Shown here piece after piece: positions 34,013 through 42,312 of a stretch of 64,000 nt of DNA. The DNA is from Frondihabitans australicus (GTDB lineage: Bacteria; Actinomycetota; Actinomycetes; Actinomycetales; Microbacteriaceae), in contig NZ_RBKS01000001.1 of assembly GCF_003634555.1 (NCBI RefSeq), positions 682,001 to 746,000 of the forward strand, in the 5' to 3' direction. How positions within the stretch are numbered: position 1 is the stretch's first letter; every line of letters starts with the position of its first letter. Below the pieces are notes generated by a model. The model saw only the letters and a list, made by a program, of their open reading frames with translations, had not been told where the DNA came from and searched no databases. The position numbers and the translations under genes were made by a program.

Positions 34013-36568
34013 ATGGCAGCAGCGACCAATCTCAACCGCACCGAGACCCGCGAGCGACGCGCGATCCTCGACGTCGAGGCGTACGAGATCGACCTCGACC
34101 TCACCCGCGGCGACGAGGTGTTCGGCAGCACGACGAGGGTGCGGTTCACCGCCACTCCGGGCTCGAGCACGTTCATCGACGCGCTCGCCGAGCGCGTGAC
34201 GGGGATCGTCGTGAACGGGGAGCTCATCGATCCCGCGACCGCCTGGGACGGCAGCCGCATCGCGCTCACCGACCTCGAGGCGTCGAACGACATCGAGGTC
34301 GTCGGCGAGTTCGCCTACACGAACACGGGTGAGGGTCTGCACCGGTTCGTCGACCCGGCCGACGGCGAGGTCTACCTCTACACGCAGTACGCGATCCCCG
34401 ACAGCCGCCGTGTCTTCACCGTCTTCGAGCAGCCCGATCTCAAGGCCACCTTCCGGTACACGGTCACCGCGCCGACGGCGTGGGAGGTCGTCAGCACCCA
34501 GCCGACGCCCGAGCCCGACGACCACGGCGACGGCCGGGCCACCTGGCGGTTCGAGCCGACCCCGCGACTGGCCAGTTATGCGACGGCTCTCGTCGCGGGG
34601 CCCTACGCGGTCACACGGGCCTCGCTCACCAGTGTCGACGGGCGTGAGATCCCGCTCGGGCTGCTCATCCGCCGATCGCTCGCCGAGTTCGCCGACGCCG
34701 ACGAGTTCTTCGACGTGACGCGACGGGGCTTCGCCTACTACGAGCAGAAGTTCGACCGCGCCTACCCGTTCGACAAGTACGACCAGATCTACGCGCCCGA
34801 GATGAACTTCGGTGCGATGGAGAACGCCGGTGCGGTCACGTTCAACGAGAAGTTCGTCTTTCGCGGGCCGGTGTCCGACGCGGCGCGTGAGCAGAAGGCC
34901 GTCACGATCCTGCACGAGCTCGCCCACATGTGGTTCGGCGACCTCGTCACCATGAAGTGGTGGAACGACCTCTGGCTCAACGAGTCGTTCGCCGACTGGG
35001 CGTCCGCCGCGGCCGCGACCGAGGCCACCGACTGGACGACTGCCTGGACCTCGTTCCACATTGCCCGGAAGTCCTGGGGCTATCAGCAGGACCAACTGCC
35101 GTCGACCCATCCGGTCATGGCGACCATCGACGATCTCGACGACGTCCAGTCGAACGTCGACGGCATCACGTATGCGAAGGGCGCGAGCGTGCTCAAGCAG
35201 CTCGTCGCCTGGGTCGGCGCCGACGCGTTCGACGCGGGCGTCGCCGCCTACTTCGCCGCGCACGCCTTCGGCAGCACCGAGCTGAGCGACCTCGTCGCCG
35301 AGCTCGAGAAGGCTTCCGGCCGCGACCTCGGCGAGTGGTCGACGCTGTGGCTCGAGACCGCGGGCGTGGCGACGCTCCGACCCGAGGTCGAGGTCGACGA
35401 CGACGGCGTCATCACCTCGTTCGCGATCACGCAGACCGCACCGGCCGACCACCCGACGCTGCGACCCCACCGGATCGCCGTCGGTGTGTACGACCATGCC
35501 GCCGCGGGCTCGGACCTCGTGCGAGCGCATCGCGTCGAGGTCGACATCGACGGCGCTCGCACCGACGTGCCCGACCTCGTCGGCGTCGACCGCGGCGCGC
35601 TCGTGCTGCTGAACGACGACGACCTGACCTACGCGAAGATCCGTCTCGACCCGGCCTCGCTCGAGACCGCGACGCGGTCGCTGTCGAGCATCGCCGACCC
35701 GCTGGCCCGCGCTCTCGTCTGGGGCGCCCTCTGGGACACCGCGCGAGACGCCGAGCTCGCCCCGACCGACTACGTCCGCACCGTGCTCGCCCATCTCGGC
35801 GCCGAGACGAACTCCGCGATCCTCCGCACGACGCTGGCGCAGCTGGTGCGCACCGTGCGCACCTACGTCGAGCCGTCCCGCCGTGCCGCTCTCCGAGACG
35901 AGGTGGCGAGCAGCCTCTGGTCCGCGGCCGCCGCGAGCCCGGCGGGCTCCGACGGGCAGCTGCAATTCGTGTCGGCGTTCGCCGAGGTCGCCTCCGCGCC
36001 CGAACACGCCGAGCGGCTCCGCCGACTGCTCGACGGCGACCTCACGCTCGACGGGCTGACGATCGACAGCGACCTCCGATGGCAGCTGCTCACCGGCCTC
36101 GTCGCGGCGGGCGGTGCCGACGAGACCGAGATCGACGCACTCCTGGCCGGCGACACGACGGCGACCGGTCTGCAGGCGGCGGCGCGAGCCCGGGCGGCGA
36201 TCCCCACCACGCCTGCGAAGCGTCGGGCGCTGGCGATGGTAGTCGGCGATGCCGGGGTCTCGAACGGGATCGTGCGGGCCGCGGCCCAGGGGTTCTCGCG
36301 GGCGGACGATCCCGAGATCCTGCGACCCCTGATCGGTTTCGCCCTCGCCGGTTTCTCGCGCGTGTGGGAGTCGCGGGGCATCTGGGTCGGGTCGGAGTTC
36401 GCCGAGGGGTTCTGGCCTGCGGCGCTCGCCGACCGCGCCCTCGCCGACGCCGGCGTTCAGTGGCTCGCCGAGCACGCCGGGCCTTCCACACCCGCGGCCC
36501 TGCGGCGCGTCATGGCGGAGAACCTCGACGCGACCCGTCGAGCGCTCCGCGCCCAGGCGGCCGACTAG
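34013..36568 (+). CDS. pepN: Aminopeptidase N (M1 family)
   Basis: 851 residues, the normal length for actinobacterial PepN. The exopeptidase motif GAMEN (267-271) binds the free N-terminus of the substrate. The zinc site is HELAH (301-305) with Glu324 in WLNESFADW, a correct HExxH-x18-E arrangement. A helical C-terminal domain (about 530-850) completes the M1 fold. It removes N-terminal residues from peptides in the cytoplasm. Its predicted start is preceded by a leaderless-type -10. Convergent with the dedA-like gene at 4 bp. Confidence 0.96.
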   Translation: MAAATNLNRTETRERRAILDVEAYEIDLDLTRGDEVFGSTTRVRFTATPGSSTFIDALAERVTGIVVNGELIDPATAWDGSRIALTDLEASNDIEVVGEFAYTNTGEGLHRFVDPADGEVYLYTQYAIPDSRRVFTVFEQPDLKATFRYTVTAPTAWEVVSTQPTPEPDDHGDGRATWRFEPTPRLASYATALVAGPYAVTRASLTSVDGREIPLGLLIRRSLAEFADADEFFDVTRRGFAYYEQKFDRAYPFDKYDQIYAPEMNFGAMENAGAVTFNEKFVFRGPVSDAAREQKAVTILHELAHMWFGDLVTMKWWNDLWLNESFADWASAAAATEATDWTTAWTSFHIARKSWGYQQDQLPSTHPVMATIDDLDDVQSNVDGITYAKGASVLKQLVAWVGADAFDAGVAAYFAAHAFGSTELSDLVAELEKASGRDLGEWSTLWLETAGVATLRPEVEVDDDGVITSFAITQTAPADHPTLRPHRIAVGVYDHAAAGSDLVRAHRVEVDIDGARTDVPDLVGVDRGALVLLNDDDLTYAKIRLDPASLETATRSLSSIADPLARALVWGALWDTARDAELAPTDYVRTVLAHLGAETNSAILRTTLAQLVRTVRTYVEPSRRAALRDEVASSLWSAAAASPAGSDGQLQFVSAFAEVASAPEHAERLRRLLDGDLTLDGLTIDSDLRWQLLTGLVAAGGADETEIDALLAGDTTATGLQAAARARAAIPTTPAKRRALAMVVGDAGVSNGIVRAAAQGFSRADDPEILRPLIGFALAGFSRVWESRGIWVGSEFAEGFWPAALADRALADAGVQWLAEHAGPSTPAALRRVMAENLDATRRALRAQAAD

Positions 36569-36572
36569 ACCG

Positions 36573-37193
36573 CTACGCCCCGGTCGGGCCCGACCGCGAC
36601 TTGCGCAGGCGACGCAGCGCGCTGATGACGATCGGAACCACCGAGACGAGCACGATGAGCACCGACAGCACGTCGATGTGGTTCCGCACGAAGTCGATCT
36701 GTCCCAGGAGCACGCCGAGAGTCGTCACGACCACCGTCCAGGCCGCGGCGCCGGCCAGGTTCCACGTCACGAAGCGGCGATAGCCGTAGTCGCCGGCGCC
36801 GGCGGCCAACGGCACGTACGTCCGCACGACCGGCACGAAGCGCCCCAGCACGAGAGCCGGCCCGCCGTACTTCTGGAAGAACGCCTCGGCCTCGTCCAGG
36901 TAGCGCGTCTTGAGCAGGCGGGCGTCGGGCTTGAACAGCCTCCGTCCGGCCGTCCGGCCGAGCAGGTAGCCGACCTGGTCTCCCGCGGCGGCCGCGACGA
37001 AGGCCACGACGACGACGAGCCACACGGGCACGCCGATAACACCGCTCGCAGCCAGCAGGCCCGCGGTGAAGAGCAGCGAATCGCCGGGAAGGAACGGGAA
37101 CAGGAGCCCGGACTCGACGAACACCATCAGCGCCAGGCCGATCAGCACGGCTGGGCCGAGGGAGGTCAGGAAGCTCTGCGGATCGAAGATCAT
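36573..37193 (-). CDS. DedA-family membrane protein
   Basis: 206 residues. Family hallmarks: ESGLLFPFLPGDSLLF, GDQVGYLLGRTAGRRLF, FFQKYGGPALVLGRFVPVVRTYVPLAAG and the GxxxW region AAAWTVVVTTLGVLLGQ. DedA (SNARE-associated/VTT) proteins are thought to flip lipid carriers such as undecaprenyl phosphate or phosphatidylethanolamine. ATG 37193 is favoured (GAGG 9 nt upstream) over a longer start at 37274. A long imperfect hairpin at 37217-37270 sits in the presumed leader. Confidence 0.92.
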   Translation of the reverse strand: MIFDPQSFLTSLGPAVLIGLALMVFVESGLLFPFLPGDSLLFTAGLLAASGVIGVPVWLVVVVAFVAAAAGDQVGYLLGRTAGRRLFKPDARLLKTRYLDEAEAFFQKYGGPALVLGRFVPVVRTYVPLAAGAGDYGYRRFVTWNLAGAAAWTVVVTTLGVLLGQIDFVRNHIDVLSVLIVLVSVVPIVISALRRLRKSRSGPTGA

Positions 37194-37216
37194 GCCGCGA
37201 GCCTCGCCTGCCGTCA

Positions 37217-37270
37217 CCAAGAATCCGCTCAGGGTCGGGCCGCCACAGCAACCCGTACCCCGATTCTTGG
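37217..37270 (-). promoter_or_regulatory. Structured leader hairpin upstream of the dedA-like gene
   Basis: Outer arms CCAAGAAT and ATTCTTGG, then an inner stem GGGT-CGGG pairing with CCCG-T-ACCC with one bulge, and an 11-nt loop. It extends over 54 nt and lies 24-77 nt before ATG 37193 on the minus strand. It may act in the mRNA leader or as a DNA site. No known riboswitch class recognised. Confidence 0.5.
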
Positions 37271-37303
37271 GCACGGTGAAGGTGACCAGAGCATGCTCGC
37301 CTC

Positions 37304-37399
37304 ATGACGCCTGCTGAGATGGTCGAACCTCTGCCGACCGAGCCCATGGATCTCTCCGAGCTGTTCCCCGACGGCAGCCTCCGGCCCGACGCCGGCTGA
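37304..37399 (+). CDS. Possible 31-residue peptide, low confidence
   Basis: ATG 37304 opens a 31-codon frame rich in Pro, Glu, Asp and Leu (MDLSELFPDGS in its middle). It is too short for codon statistics, has no clear ribosome site, and has no recognised family. It is listed because acidic short peptides of this kind do occur in actinobacteria and the gap between the dedA-like and TetR genes is otherwise unexplained. Confidence 0.2.
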   Translation: MTPAEMVEPLPTEPMDLSELFPDGSLRPDAG

Positions 37400-37423
37400 C
37401 CTGCTCTGCCGCAGACGCTTCGG

Positions 37424-38002
37424 TCAGACGGCCGGCGCGGCCTCGAGCGTGACCGAGCGCAGGTCGGCGAGCGTCGCCCGCTCGATCTCGGCCAACGAGC
37501 GCTGCTCTCCGGGCGACAGCCAGAGCCTGAACGACACGCCGAAGACGGTGACTCCCGACTGGGCGGCGAGGGAGGCCTGCGGCTCGGCGACGCCCCGTGC
37601 TCGCAGCGCAGCGGCCATGCGCTCGGCCAGCGCCGTCATCTTCAGCAGCTCGCGCTCGCGCAGGCTCGGGTTCGCCTCGATGATCGACTGCCGCAGGATC
37701 GAGTAGTCGCGCTGGCGCGTGTCGAAGAAATCCGAGGCGCCGACCACGGCGTTCGCGATCACGTTCATGGGGGAGCCTTCGGGCGCGGCGGCGATGCGAT
37801 CGACGAAAGCCGACTCGAACTCGTCCTGCCCGTTGAAGATGACCTCGCGCTTGTCGGCGAAGTGCCGGAAGAACGTCCGCTCGGAGAGACCGACGGACGC
37901 GGCGATATCGGCCGCCGTCGTCTCGTCGAAGCCGCGCGACGCGTAGAGCTCGAGAGCAGCCGCCCGCAGGCGGTCCCTTGCTCCCGGTTCCCATCGCACC
38001 AT
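37424..38002 (-). CDS. TetR-family transcriptional regulator
   Basis: 192 residues. N-terminal helix-turn-helix (RDRLRAAALELYASRGFDETTAADIAASVGLSERTFFRHFADKREV). A helical ligand domain follows; the C-terminus ends LWLSPGEQRSLAEIERATLADLRSV, as in many MftR-type relatives. It is divergent from the NAD-binding protein gene at 38147, with repeated CAGTGATGAC and GTCACTGACA sequences between the starts. It most likely represses that gene and itself. Confidence 0.92.
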   Translation of the reverse strand: MVRWEPGARDRLRAAALELYASRGFDETTAADIAASVGLSERTFFRHFADKREVIFNGQDEFESAFVDRIAAAPEGSPMNVIANAVVGASDFFDTRQRDYSILRQSIIEANPSLRERELLKMTALAERMAAALRARGVAEPQASLAAQSGVTVFGVSFRLWLSPGEQRSLAEIERATLADLRSVTLEAAPAV

Positions 38003-38026
38003 GTGTTCATCCTACGTGTGCGGACG

Positions 38027-38090
38027 CAGTGATGACAGTGCCTGCCGTCGGGTGTACAGTGATGACTGTCACTGACAACAGTCACTGACA
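38027..38090. promoter_or_regulatory. Promoter and repeated operator half-sites between TetR and SDR genes
   Basis: On the plus strand ATGACA (38032-38037) and TACAGT (38055-38060) form a -35/-10 pair with 17-bp spacing for the gene at 38147. CAGTGATGAC occurs at 38027-38036 and 38058-38067 (31 bp apart, overlapping both elements), and GTCACTGACA at 38068-38077 and 38081-38090. CAGTGA-N6-TCACTG (38058-38074) is a palindrome. This is the expected picture for binding of the adjacent TetR protein. Confidence 0.6.
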
Positions 38091-38146
38091 TCAACATTCG
38101 TCACACCGGCTCGCCGTGCCGACGGGCCGCGAAGGAGACCATTCCC

Positions 38147-39043
38147 ATGACTGTTTTCATCACCGGAGCCTCGGGCTGGATCGGCCGCCACACCGTCGAC
38201 GAGCTCCTCGCCCACGGCTACGACGTCGCGGGCCTCGCCCGGTCGGACGCCTCCGCCCAGGCCCTCGAGGCCAAGGGCGCGAAGGTCGTCCGCGGCGACC
38301 TCGATGACCTCGACAGCCTCAAGCGCGGCGCCGCCGACGCCGAGGCCGTGATCCACCTCGCCAATAAGCACGACTTCGGCAACCAGGCCGAGACCAACCG
38401 GGCCGAGCGCACCGCGGTCGAGACCCTCCTCGGCGAGCTCGAGGGCTCCGGTCGCGGCTTCCTCATCGCCGCCGGCGTCGCGGGCCTCGCGCAGGGCCGT
38501 CCGGCCACAGAGAGCGACCCGTCGCCGTTCTCCGGCCCCGAGGCCCCTCGTGGCGGCACCGAGAACCTCGCCCTCGAGTATGTCGATTGCGGTGTCCGCG
38601 CGATCAGCCTGCGCTTCTCGCCGACTACGCACGGCCACGGCGACCACGGCTTCATCTCGATCATCGCGCAGGCTGCCCAGCGCACCGGCGTCTCCGGCTA
38701 CATCGGCGACGGCTCGCACGGCTGGGCCGCGTGCGGCGTCGAGGACACCGCGGTGATGATCCGCCTCGGCCTCGAGATGGCGCCCTCGGGTGCGCTCCTG
38801 CACGCCGTCGCCGAGACCAGCGTGCCGACCAAGGCGATCGCCGAGGCCATCGGTGCAGGACTCAAGCTCCCCGTCGAGTCGATCGACCCCGCGAACGCCG
38901 GCGAGCAGTTCGGGTTCCTCGGGGCGTTCTTCGGCATGGATCTCTCGGCCACGAGCGTCGCCACCCGCGAACTGCTCGACTGGGCGCCGACCGGGCCGAC
39001 CCTGGTCGAGGATATCGCGGCCGGGGCCTACTTCGAGGTCTGA
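38147..39043 (+). CDS. NAD(P)-binding extended-SDR protein (NAD-dependent epimerase/dehydratase-like)
   Basis: 298 residues. The N-terminal Rossmann motif TGASGWIGRHTVDELLAHG and VVRGDLDDLDSL match extended SDRs of the type annotated as NAD(P)H-binding or epimerase/dehydratase family proteins. The usual YxxxK active site is missing in its normal place (a YVDC-type segment is seen instead), so it may be a non-catalytic or atypical reductase. GAAGGAG lies 7-13 nt before the ATG. It is divergent from and probably repressed by the TetR gene. Confidence 0.85.
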   Translation: MTVFITGASGWIGRHTVDELLAHGYDVAGLARSDASAQALEAKGAKVVRGDLDDLDSLKRGAADAEAVIHLANKHDFGNQAETNRAERTAVETLLGELEGSGRGFLIAAGVAGLAQGRPATESDPSPFSGPEAPRGGTENLALEYVDCGVRAISLRFSPTTHGHGDHGFISIIAQAAQRTGVSGYIGDGSHGWAACGVEDTAVMIRLGLEMAPSGALLHAVAETSVPTKAIAEAIGAGLKLPVESIDPANAGEQFGFLGAFFGMDLSATSVATRELLDWAPTGPTLVEDIAAGAYFEV

Positions 39044-39070
39044 GCCGTCTGACCCGTCCTGACGCAGGCA

Positions 39071-39093
39071 GGGCCGGGCGCACAGCCCGGCCC
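39071..39093. terminator. Bidirectional hairpin terminator
   Basis: GGGCCGGGC and GCCCGGCCC, perfect 9-bp arms around GCACA, in the 82-bp gap between two convergent genes. No T-run on either side; typical of high-GC actinobacterial terminators. Confidence 0.65.
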
Positions 39094-39125
39094 GGCCTCG
39101 CCGGCTGGAAGGCGCGCCTCTCGAC

Positions 39126-39959
39126 CTACGCGGGCACGTAGTCGAAGACGTCAGGATCCGGCCCGGTGCGGTGTCCGCGATCCAGCGTCGTGATGTCGGT
39201 CATCTCCTCGCCGGTCAGCTCGAAGTCGAACAGGCGGAAGTTCTCCTCCACCCGCGACCTCGTGACCGACTTCGGGAACACGATGTCGCCGCGCTGGATG
39301 TGCCAGCGGAGCGTCACCTGAGCCGGGGTGCGGTCGTGGGCTCCGGCGATCCGCACGATGGTCGGGTCGTCGAGCACGAGGCCCTGCGCGATCGGCGACC
39401 ACGCCTCGGTGGCGATGCCGTGCTGGACGCCGTACGCGCGCAGCTCCTCCTGGGCGAGGTACGGGTGCACCTCGATCTGGTTGACGGCCGGCGTGACGGT
39501 CGTCTCGTCGCGGAGCCGGTTGAGGTGGTGGATCGAGAAGTTCGAGACACCGATCGAGCGCGAGACTCCCTGGTGGTAGAGCTCCTCCATCGCCTTCCAG
39601 GTCGGCACGAAGTCGCTCACGGTCGGCAGCGGCCAGTGGATGAGGAAGAGGTCCATGTACCCGCCGAGGTACTCGGCCGAGACCTTGCCGGCCTCGAGTG
39701 CGGCCTCGGGGTCGTGCGCGTCGTTGTTGAGCTTCGAGGTGATGAAGACCTCGTCGCGGGGGATGCCGGACTGCTCGATCGCCTGCCCGACCTCCTTCTC
39801 GTTGCCGTACATGCGGGCCGTGTCGATGTGGCGGTAGCCGACCTCGAGGGCGGTGAGGGTGGCGTCGAGCGTGTTCTCGGGCTCGACCTGGAACACGCCG
39901 AAGCCGAGCTGCGGGATCGTCTTGCCGTCGTTCAGGGTGATAAGGGGAATGTCGGTCAT
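39126..39959 (-). CDS. Aldo/keto reductase
   Basis: 277 residues. AKR signatures: GFGVFQVEPENTLDATLTALEVGYRHIDTARMYGNEKEVG (Asp and Tyr of the catalytic tetrad), LIHWPLP (His), RSIGVSNFSIHHL and the C-terminal FPKSVTRSRVEEN (NADPH phosphate site). The length and motifs place it with 2,5-diketo-D-gluconate reductase-like enzymes. Substrate uncertain. ATG 39959 has GGTGGGGG 2-8 nt upstream. It is divergent from the GH16-like gene. Confidence 0.93.
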   Translation of the reverse strand: MTDIPLITLNDGKTIPQLGFGVFQVEPENTLDATLTALEVGYRHIDTARMYGNEKEVGQAIEQSGIPRDEVFITSKLNNDAHDPEAALEAGKVSAEYLGGYMDLFLIHWPLPTVSDFVPTWKAMEELYHQGVSRSIGVSNFSIHHLNRLRDETTVTPAVNQIEVHPYLAQEELRAYGVQHGIATEAWSPIAQGLVLDDPTIVRIAGAHDRTPAQVTLRWHIQRGDIVFPKSVTRSRVEENFRLFDFELTGEEMTDITTLDRGHRTGPDPDVFDYVPA

Positions 39960-40113
39960 GCCCCCACCCAACCATCCCGGCGAGGCGCCCTCGTTCAGAC
40001 TGGGTGCGTCGCGTATGCTTCCTTCGCGGCCACCCGACTCCGCGCCACCCGACGACGCCGGCCGCATCAGCACCGCTTACCCGCCCTGCACCGCCGACCC
40101 GAAGGCTTCCCGA

Positions 40114-41217
40114 GTGCCTCCCGCTCCCGAGCGCCCCGACGACCCGTCGTCGCGCGCGCCCTCCGACCTCCCTCCGGAGGTCGAGCGCACGGCACACGGG
40201 CGTCGCCGCAAGACGAGCGGGGGCGACTCCGGTGCCGTCTCGAGGCGGGCCATCCTCACCGCCACCGGGGGAGCAGCCGTGCTCGGCCTCGCCGCGGTCG
40301 CCACCTACGTGACCGACCCGTTCGGCAGCCAGGCGGCGCAGGAGCCCGCGAACACCCCGACGCGCGGACCGTCTCCCCGCGCCACCACCCCGACCCCCAC
40401 CCCCGAAGCCACGGAGACCCCCACGGCCGAGCCGACCCCCACCGAGACCCCGAGCGAGACCGCGACCGCGGAGCCGACTGAGTCGGCTCCTGCGCCCGCC
40501 GTAGGCGCCATGCCCGCGGGCGACGTCACCAGCTACGGGATCCGGTGGACGCCCGTCTTCTCGGAGGACTTCACGACGCCCGCCGCGACCGGGCGGGTGC
40601 TCTCCGCGTACCCGAAGATGAGCGCCTACATGTCGGGCAAGGACACCTCGGGCTATGGCGAGTACGCCCCGAACCAGGTGCTGAGCGTGCACGACTCGGT
40701 GCTCGACTTCCACCTGCACTCCGAGAACGGGCAGCCGCTCGTCGCCTCCGTGCTGCCCGACGACTACGCGCCGCACACGTACTGCCGGGTGTCGATGCGC
40801 TACCGCGTGACGTCGGCGCCGGGCTACAAGTTCGTCGGGATCCTCTGGCCGTCGTCGAACGACTGGAACCAGGGCGAGATCGACTGGCCCGAGGGCGACC
40901 TCGACGCGCGTGCGCGGCCGGCGTCGCAGGTCGTCGGGCTCCTGAACTCGGCGGGTCAGCACGTCTTCTACCCGCTCGCGCAGTGGTTCGCGCCGACCGA
41001 CCAGACCGGGTTCCACGTCGCCACCACCGAGTGGAGCCGCGGAATCGTGCGCTTCTACTGGGACGACAAGCCGATCGCCGTGGTCACCCAGGGCGTGCCC
41101 ACCGCGCCGATGCGCGTCACGCTCCAGGCCGAGACCTGGGTGAACGCGGGCCCGGTGCCCACCTCCGCCGACGCCCACGTCGAGGTCGACTGGGTCGTCA
41201 TCTACCAGCAGGCCTGA
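40114..41217 (+). CDS. Membrane-anchored or Tat-exported GH16-like glycosidase
   Basis: 367 residues from GTG 40114. A polar N-terminus of about 45 residues precedes SRRAILTATGGAAVLGLAA, which looks like a Tat signal or a signal-anchor. A Thr/Pro/Glu-rich linker of about 70 residues follows, then a jelly-roll domain (about 150-365) with GEIDWPEGDL. The Glu-Ile-Asp-x-x-Glu spacing matches the GH16 catalytic motif. Such enzymes cut beta-1,3/1,4-glucans, galactans or related polymers. GTG 40114 has GAAGG 9-13 nt upstream; ATG 40015 is in frame but has no ribosome site. Confidence 0.8.
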   Translation: MPPAPERPDDPSSRAPSDLPPEVERTAHGRRRKTSGGDSGAVSRRAILTATGGAAVLGLAAVATYVTDPFGSQAAQEPANTPTRGPSPRATTPTPTPEATETPTAEPTPTETPSETATAEPTESAPAPAVGAMPAGDVTSYGIRWTPVFSEDFTTPAATGRVLSAYPKMSAYMSGKDTSGYGEYAPNQVLSVHDSVLDFHLHSENGQPLVASVLPDDYAPHTYCRVSMRYRVTSAPGYKFVGILWPSSNDWNQGEIDWPEGDLDARARPASQVVGLLNSAGQHVFYPLAQWFAPTDQTGFHVATTEWSRGIVRFYWDDKPIAVVTQGVPTAPMRVTLQAETWVNAGPVPTSADAHVEVDWVVIYQQA

Positions 41218-41266
41218 CCCGGCACCGCCGCGCGGGGTGTCGGTGGGGCGTGCCAGGATCGGGAGC

Positions 41267-42148
41267 GTGACCGACATCGAGACCCTCACCCTGCCCGACT
41301 CCCGCCTCCTGGACTACCGCGTGAGCGGCCCGGCCGACGGGGTCCCGCTCGTCTTCCACCACGGCACTCCCGGCTCGGTGCTGCCGATCACGGATCTCGA
41401 AGAGGCTGCGCACGCCCGCGGCCTGCGGTTCGTCACCTACTCGCGTGCCGGCTACGGCGGCTCCGGCCGCAACGCGGGGCGACGCGTCGTCGACGTGGTG
41501 CCTGACATCCAGGCCGTGCTGGCCGCGATCGGCGCCGAGAGCGCCGTCGTCGCGGGCTGGTCGGGCGGCGGTCCGCACAGCCTCGCCAGCGCCGCTCGCC
41601 TGCCCGGCGTCAAGGCCGCCCTCGTCATCGCCGGCGTCGCCCCCTACGGTCGGCCCGACCTCGACTTCCTCGCTGGCATGGGCGACGACAACCTCGACGA
41701 GTTCGGCGCCGCACTCGAGAGCGAGGCCGCCGTCCGCACCTACCTCGACAAGGCCCGCGAGGGCCTCGTCGACGTGGCGCCGGGCGACATCGTCCGCGAG
41801 ATGGCATCGCTGCTGCCCGACGTCGACCGCGCAGTGCTCACCGACCGCTACGCCGACGAGCAGGCCGCGAACTTCCGCGAGGCGCTGCGAGTAAGCGCCG
41901 ACGGCTGGATCGACGACGACCTGGCGTTCATCACCGACTGGGGCTTCGACCTCGACGAGATCGACGTGCCCACGTTCCTCTGGCAGGGCACCGCAGACCT
42001 CATGGTCCCGGTGTCGCACGGTCGGTGGTTCGAGCAGCACCTGCCCCGGGCGACCGTCACGATCCTGCCCGACGAAGGCCACCCCTCGATCTCGCTCGGC
42101 GCTGTCGACGCGATGCTCGACCAGCTCGTGGCCGCCGCCGGCCTGTAG
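41267..42148 (+). CDS. Alpha/beta hydrolase
   Basis: 293 residues. Fold signatures HHGTPGS (oxyanion region), GWSGGG with nucleophile Ser99, Asp near FLWQGTADLMVP and His in DEGHPS. Members with HHGTPG include haloalkane dehalogenase-like and proline iminopeptidase-like hydrolases; the substrate is unknown. GTG 41267 is chosen because GGATC and GGGAGC lie upstream; a longer start at 41237 has none. It follows the GH16-like gene by 49 bp, possibly in one transcript. Confidence 0.87.
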   Translation: MTDIETLTLPDSRLLDYRVSGPADGVPLVFHHGTPGSVLPITDLEEAAHARGLRFVTYSRAGYGGSGRNAGRRVVDVVPDIQAVLAAIGAESAVVAGWSGGGPHSLASAARLPGVKAALVIAGVAPYGRPDLDFLAGMGDDNLDEFGAALESEAAVRTYLDKAREGLVDVAPGDIVREMASLLPDVDRAVLTDRYADEQAANFREALRVSADGWIDDDLAFITDWGFDLDEIDVPTFLWQGTADLMVPVSHGRWFEQHLPRATVTILPDEGHPSISLGAVDAMLDQLVAAAGL

Positions 42149-42312
42149 CCGGGCCCGTCGGCGCGGCACGCGGGCGCGCGTGTAGGCACATCTGCCTGTT
42201 GCAGAACTCTCAGGCGCGGCTTACTCTTCAGGCGTCAGCCGCCCGGGGGTGCGGCCCCCGCGAAAGCGGACACCCGAATGATCACAGCTCCTCCTGAAAC
42301 CAGAGGTGTCTC

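Noticed and set aside
33974-36475. 833-codon open frame antisense to pepN
   Set aside because: A typical high-GC shadow: PepN on the other strand has all active-site motifs; this frame is rich in Arg, Gly and Glu without family signatures.
39151-41289. 712-codon minus-strand open frame over the GH16-like and aldo/keto reductase genes
   Set aside because: Its frame differs from both real genes and contains no recognisable domain.
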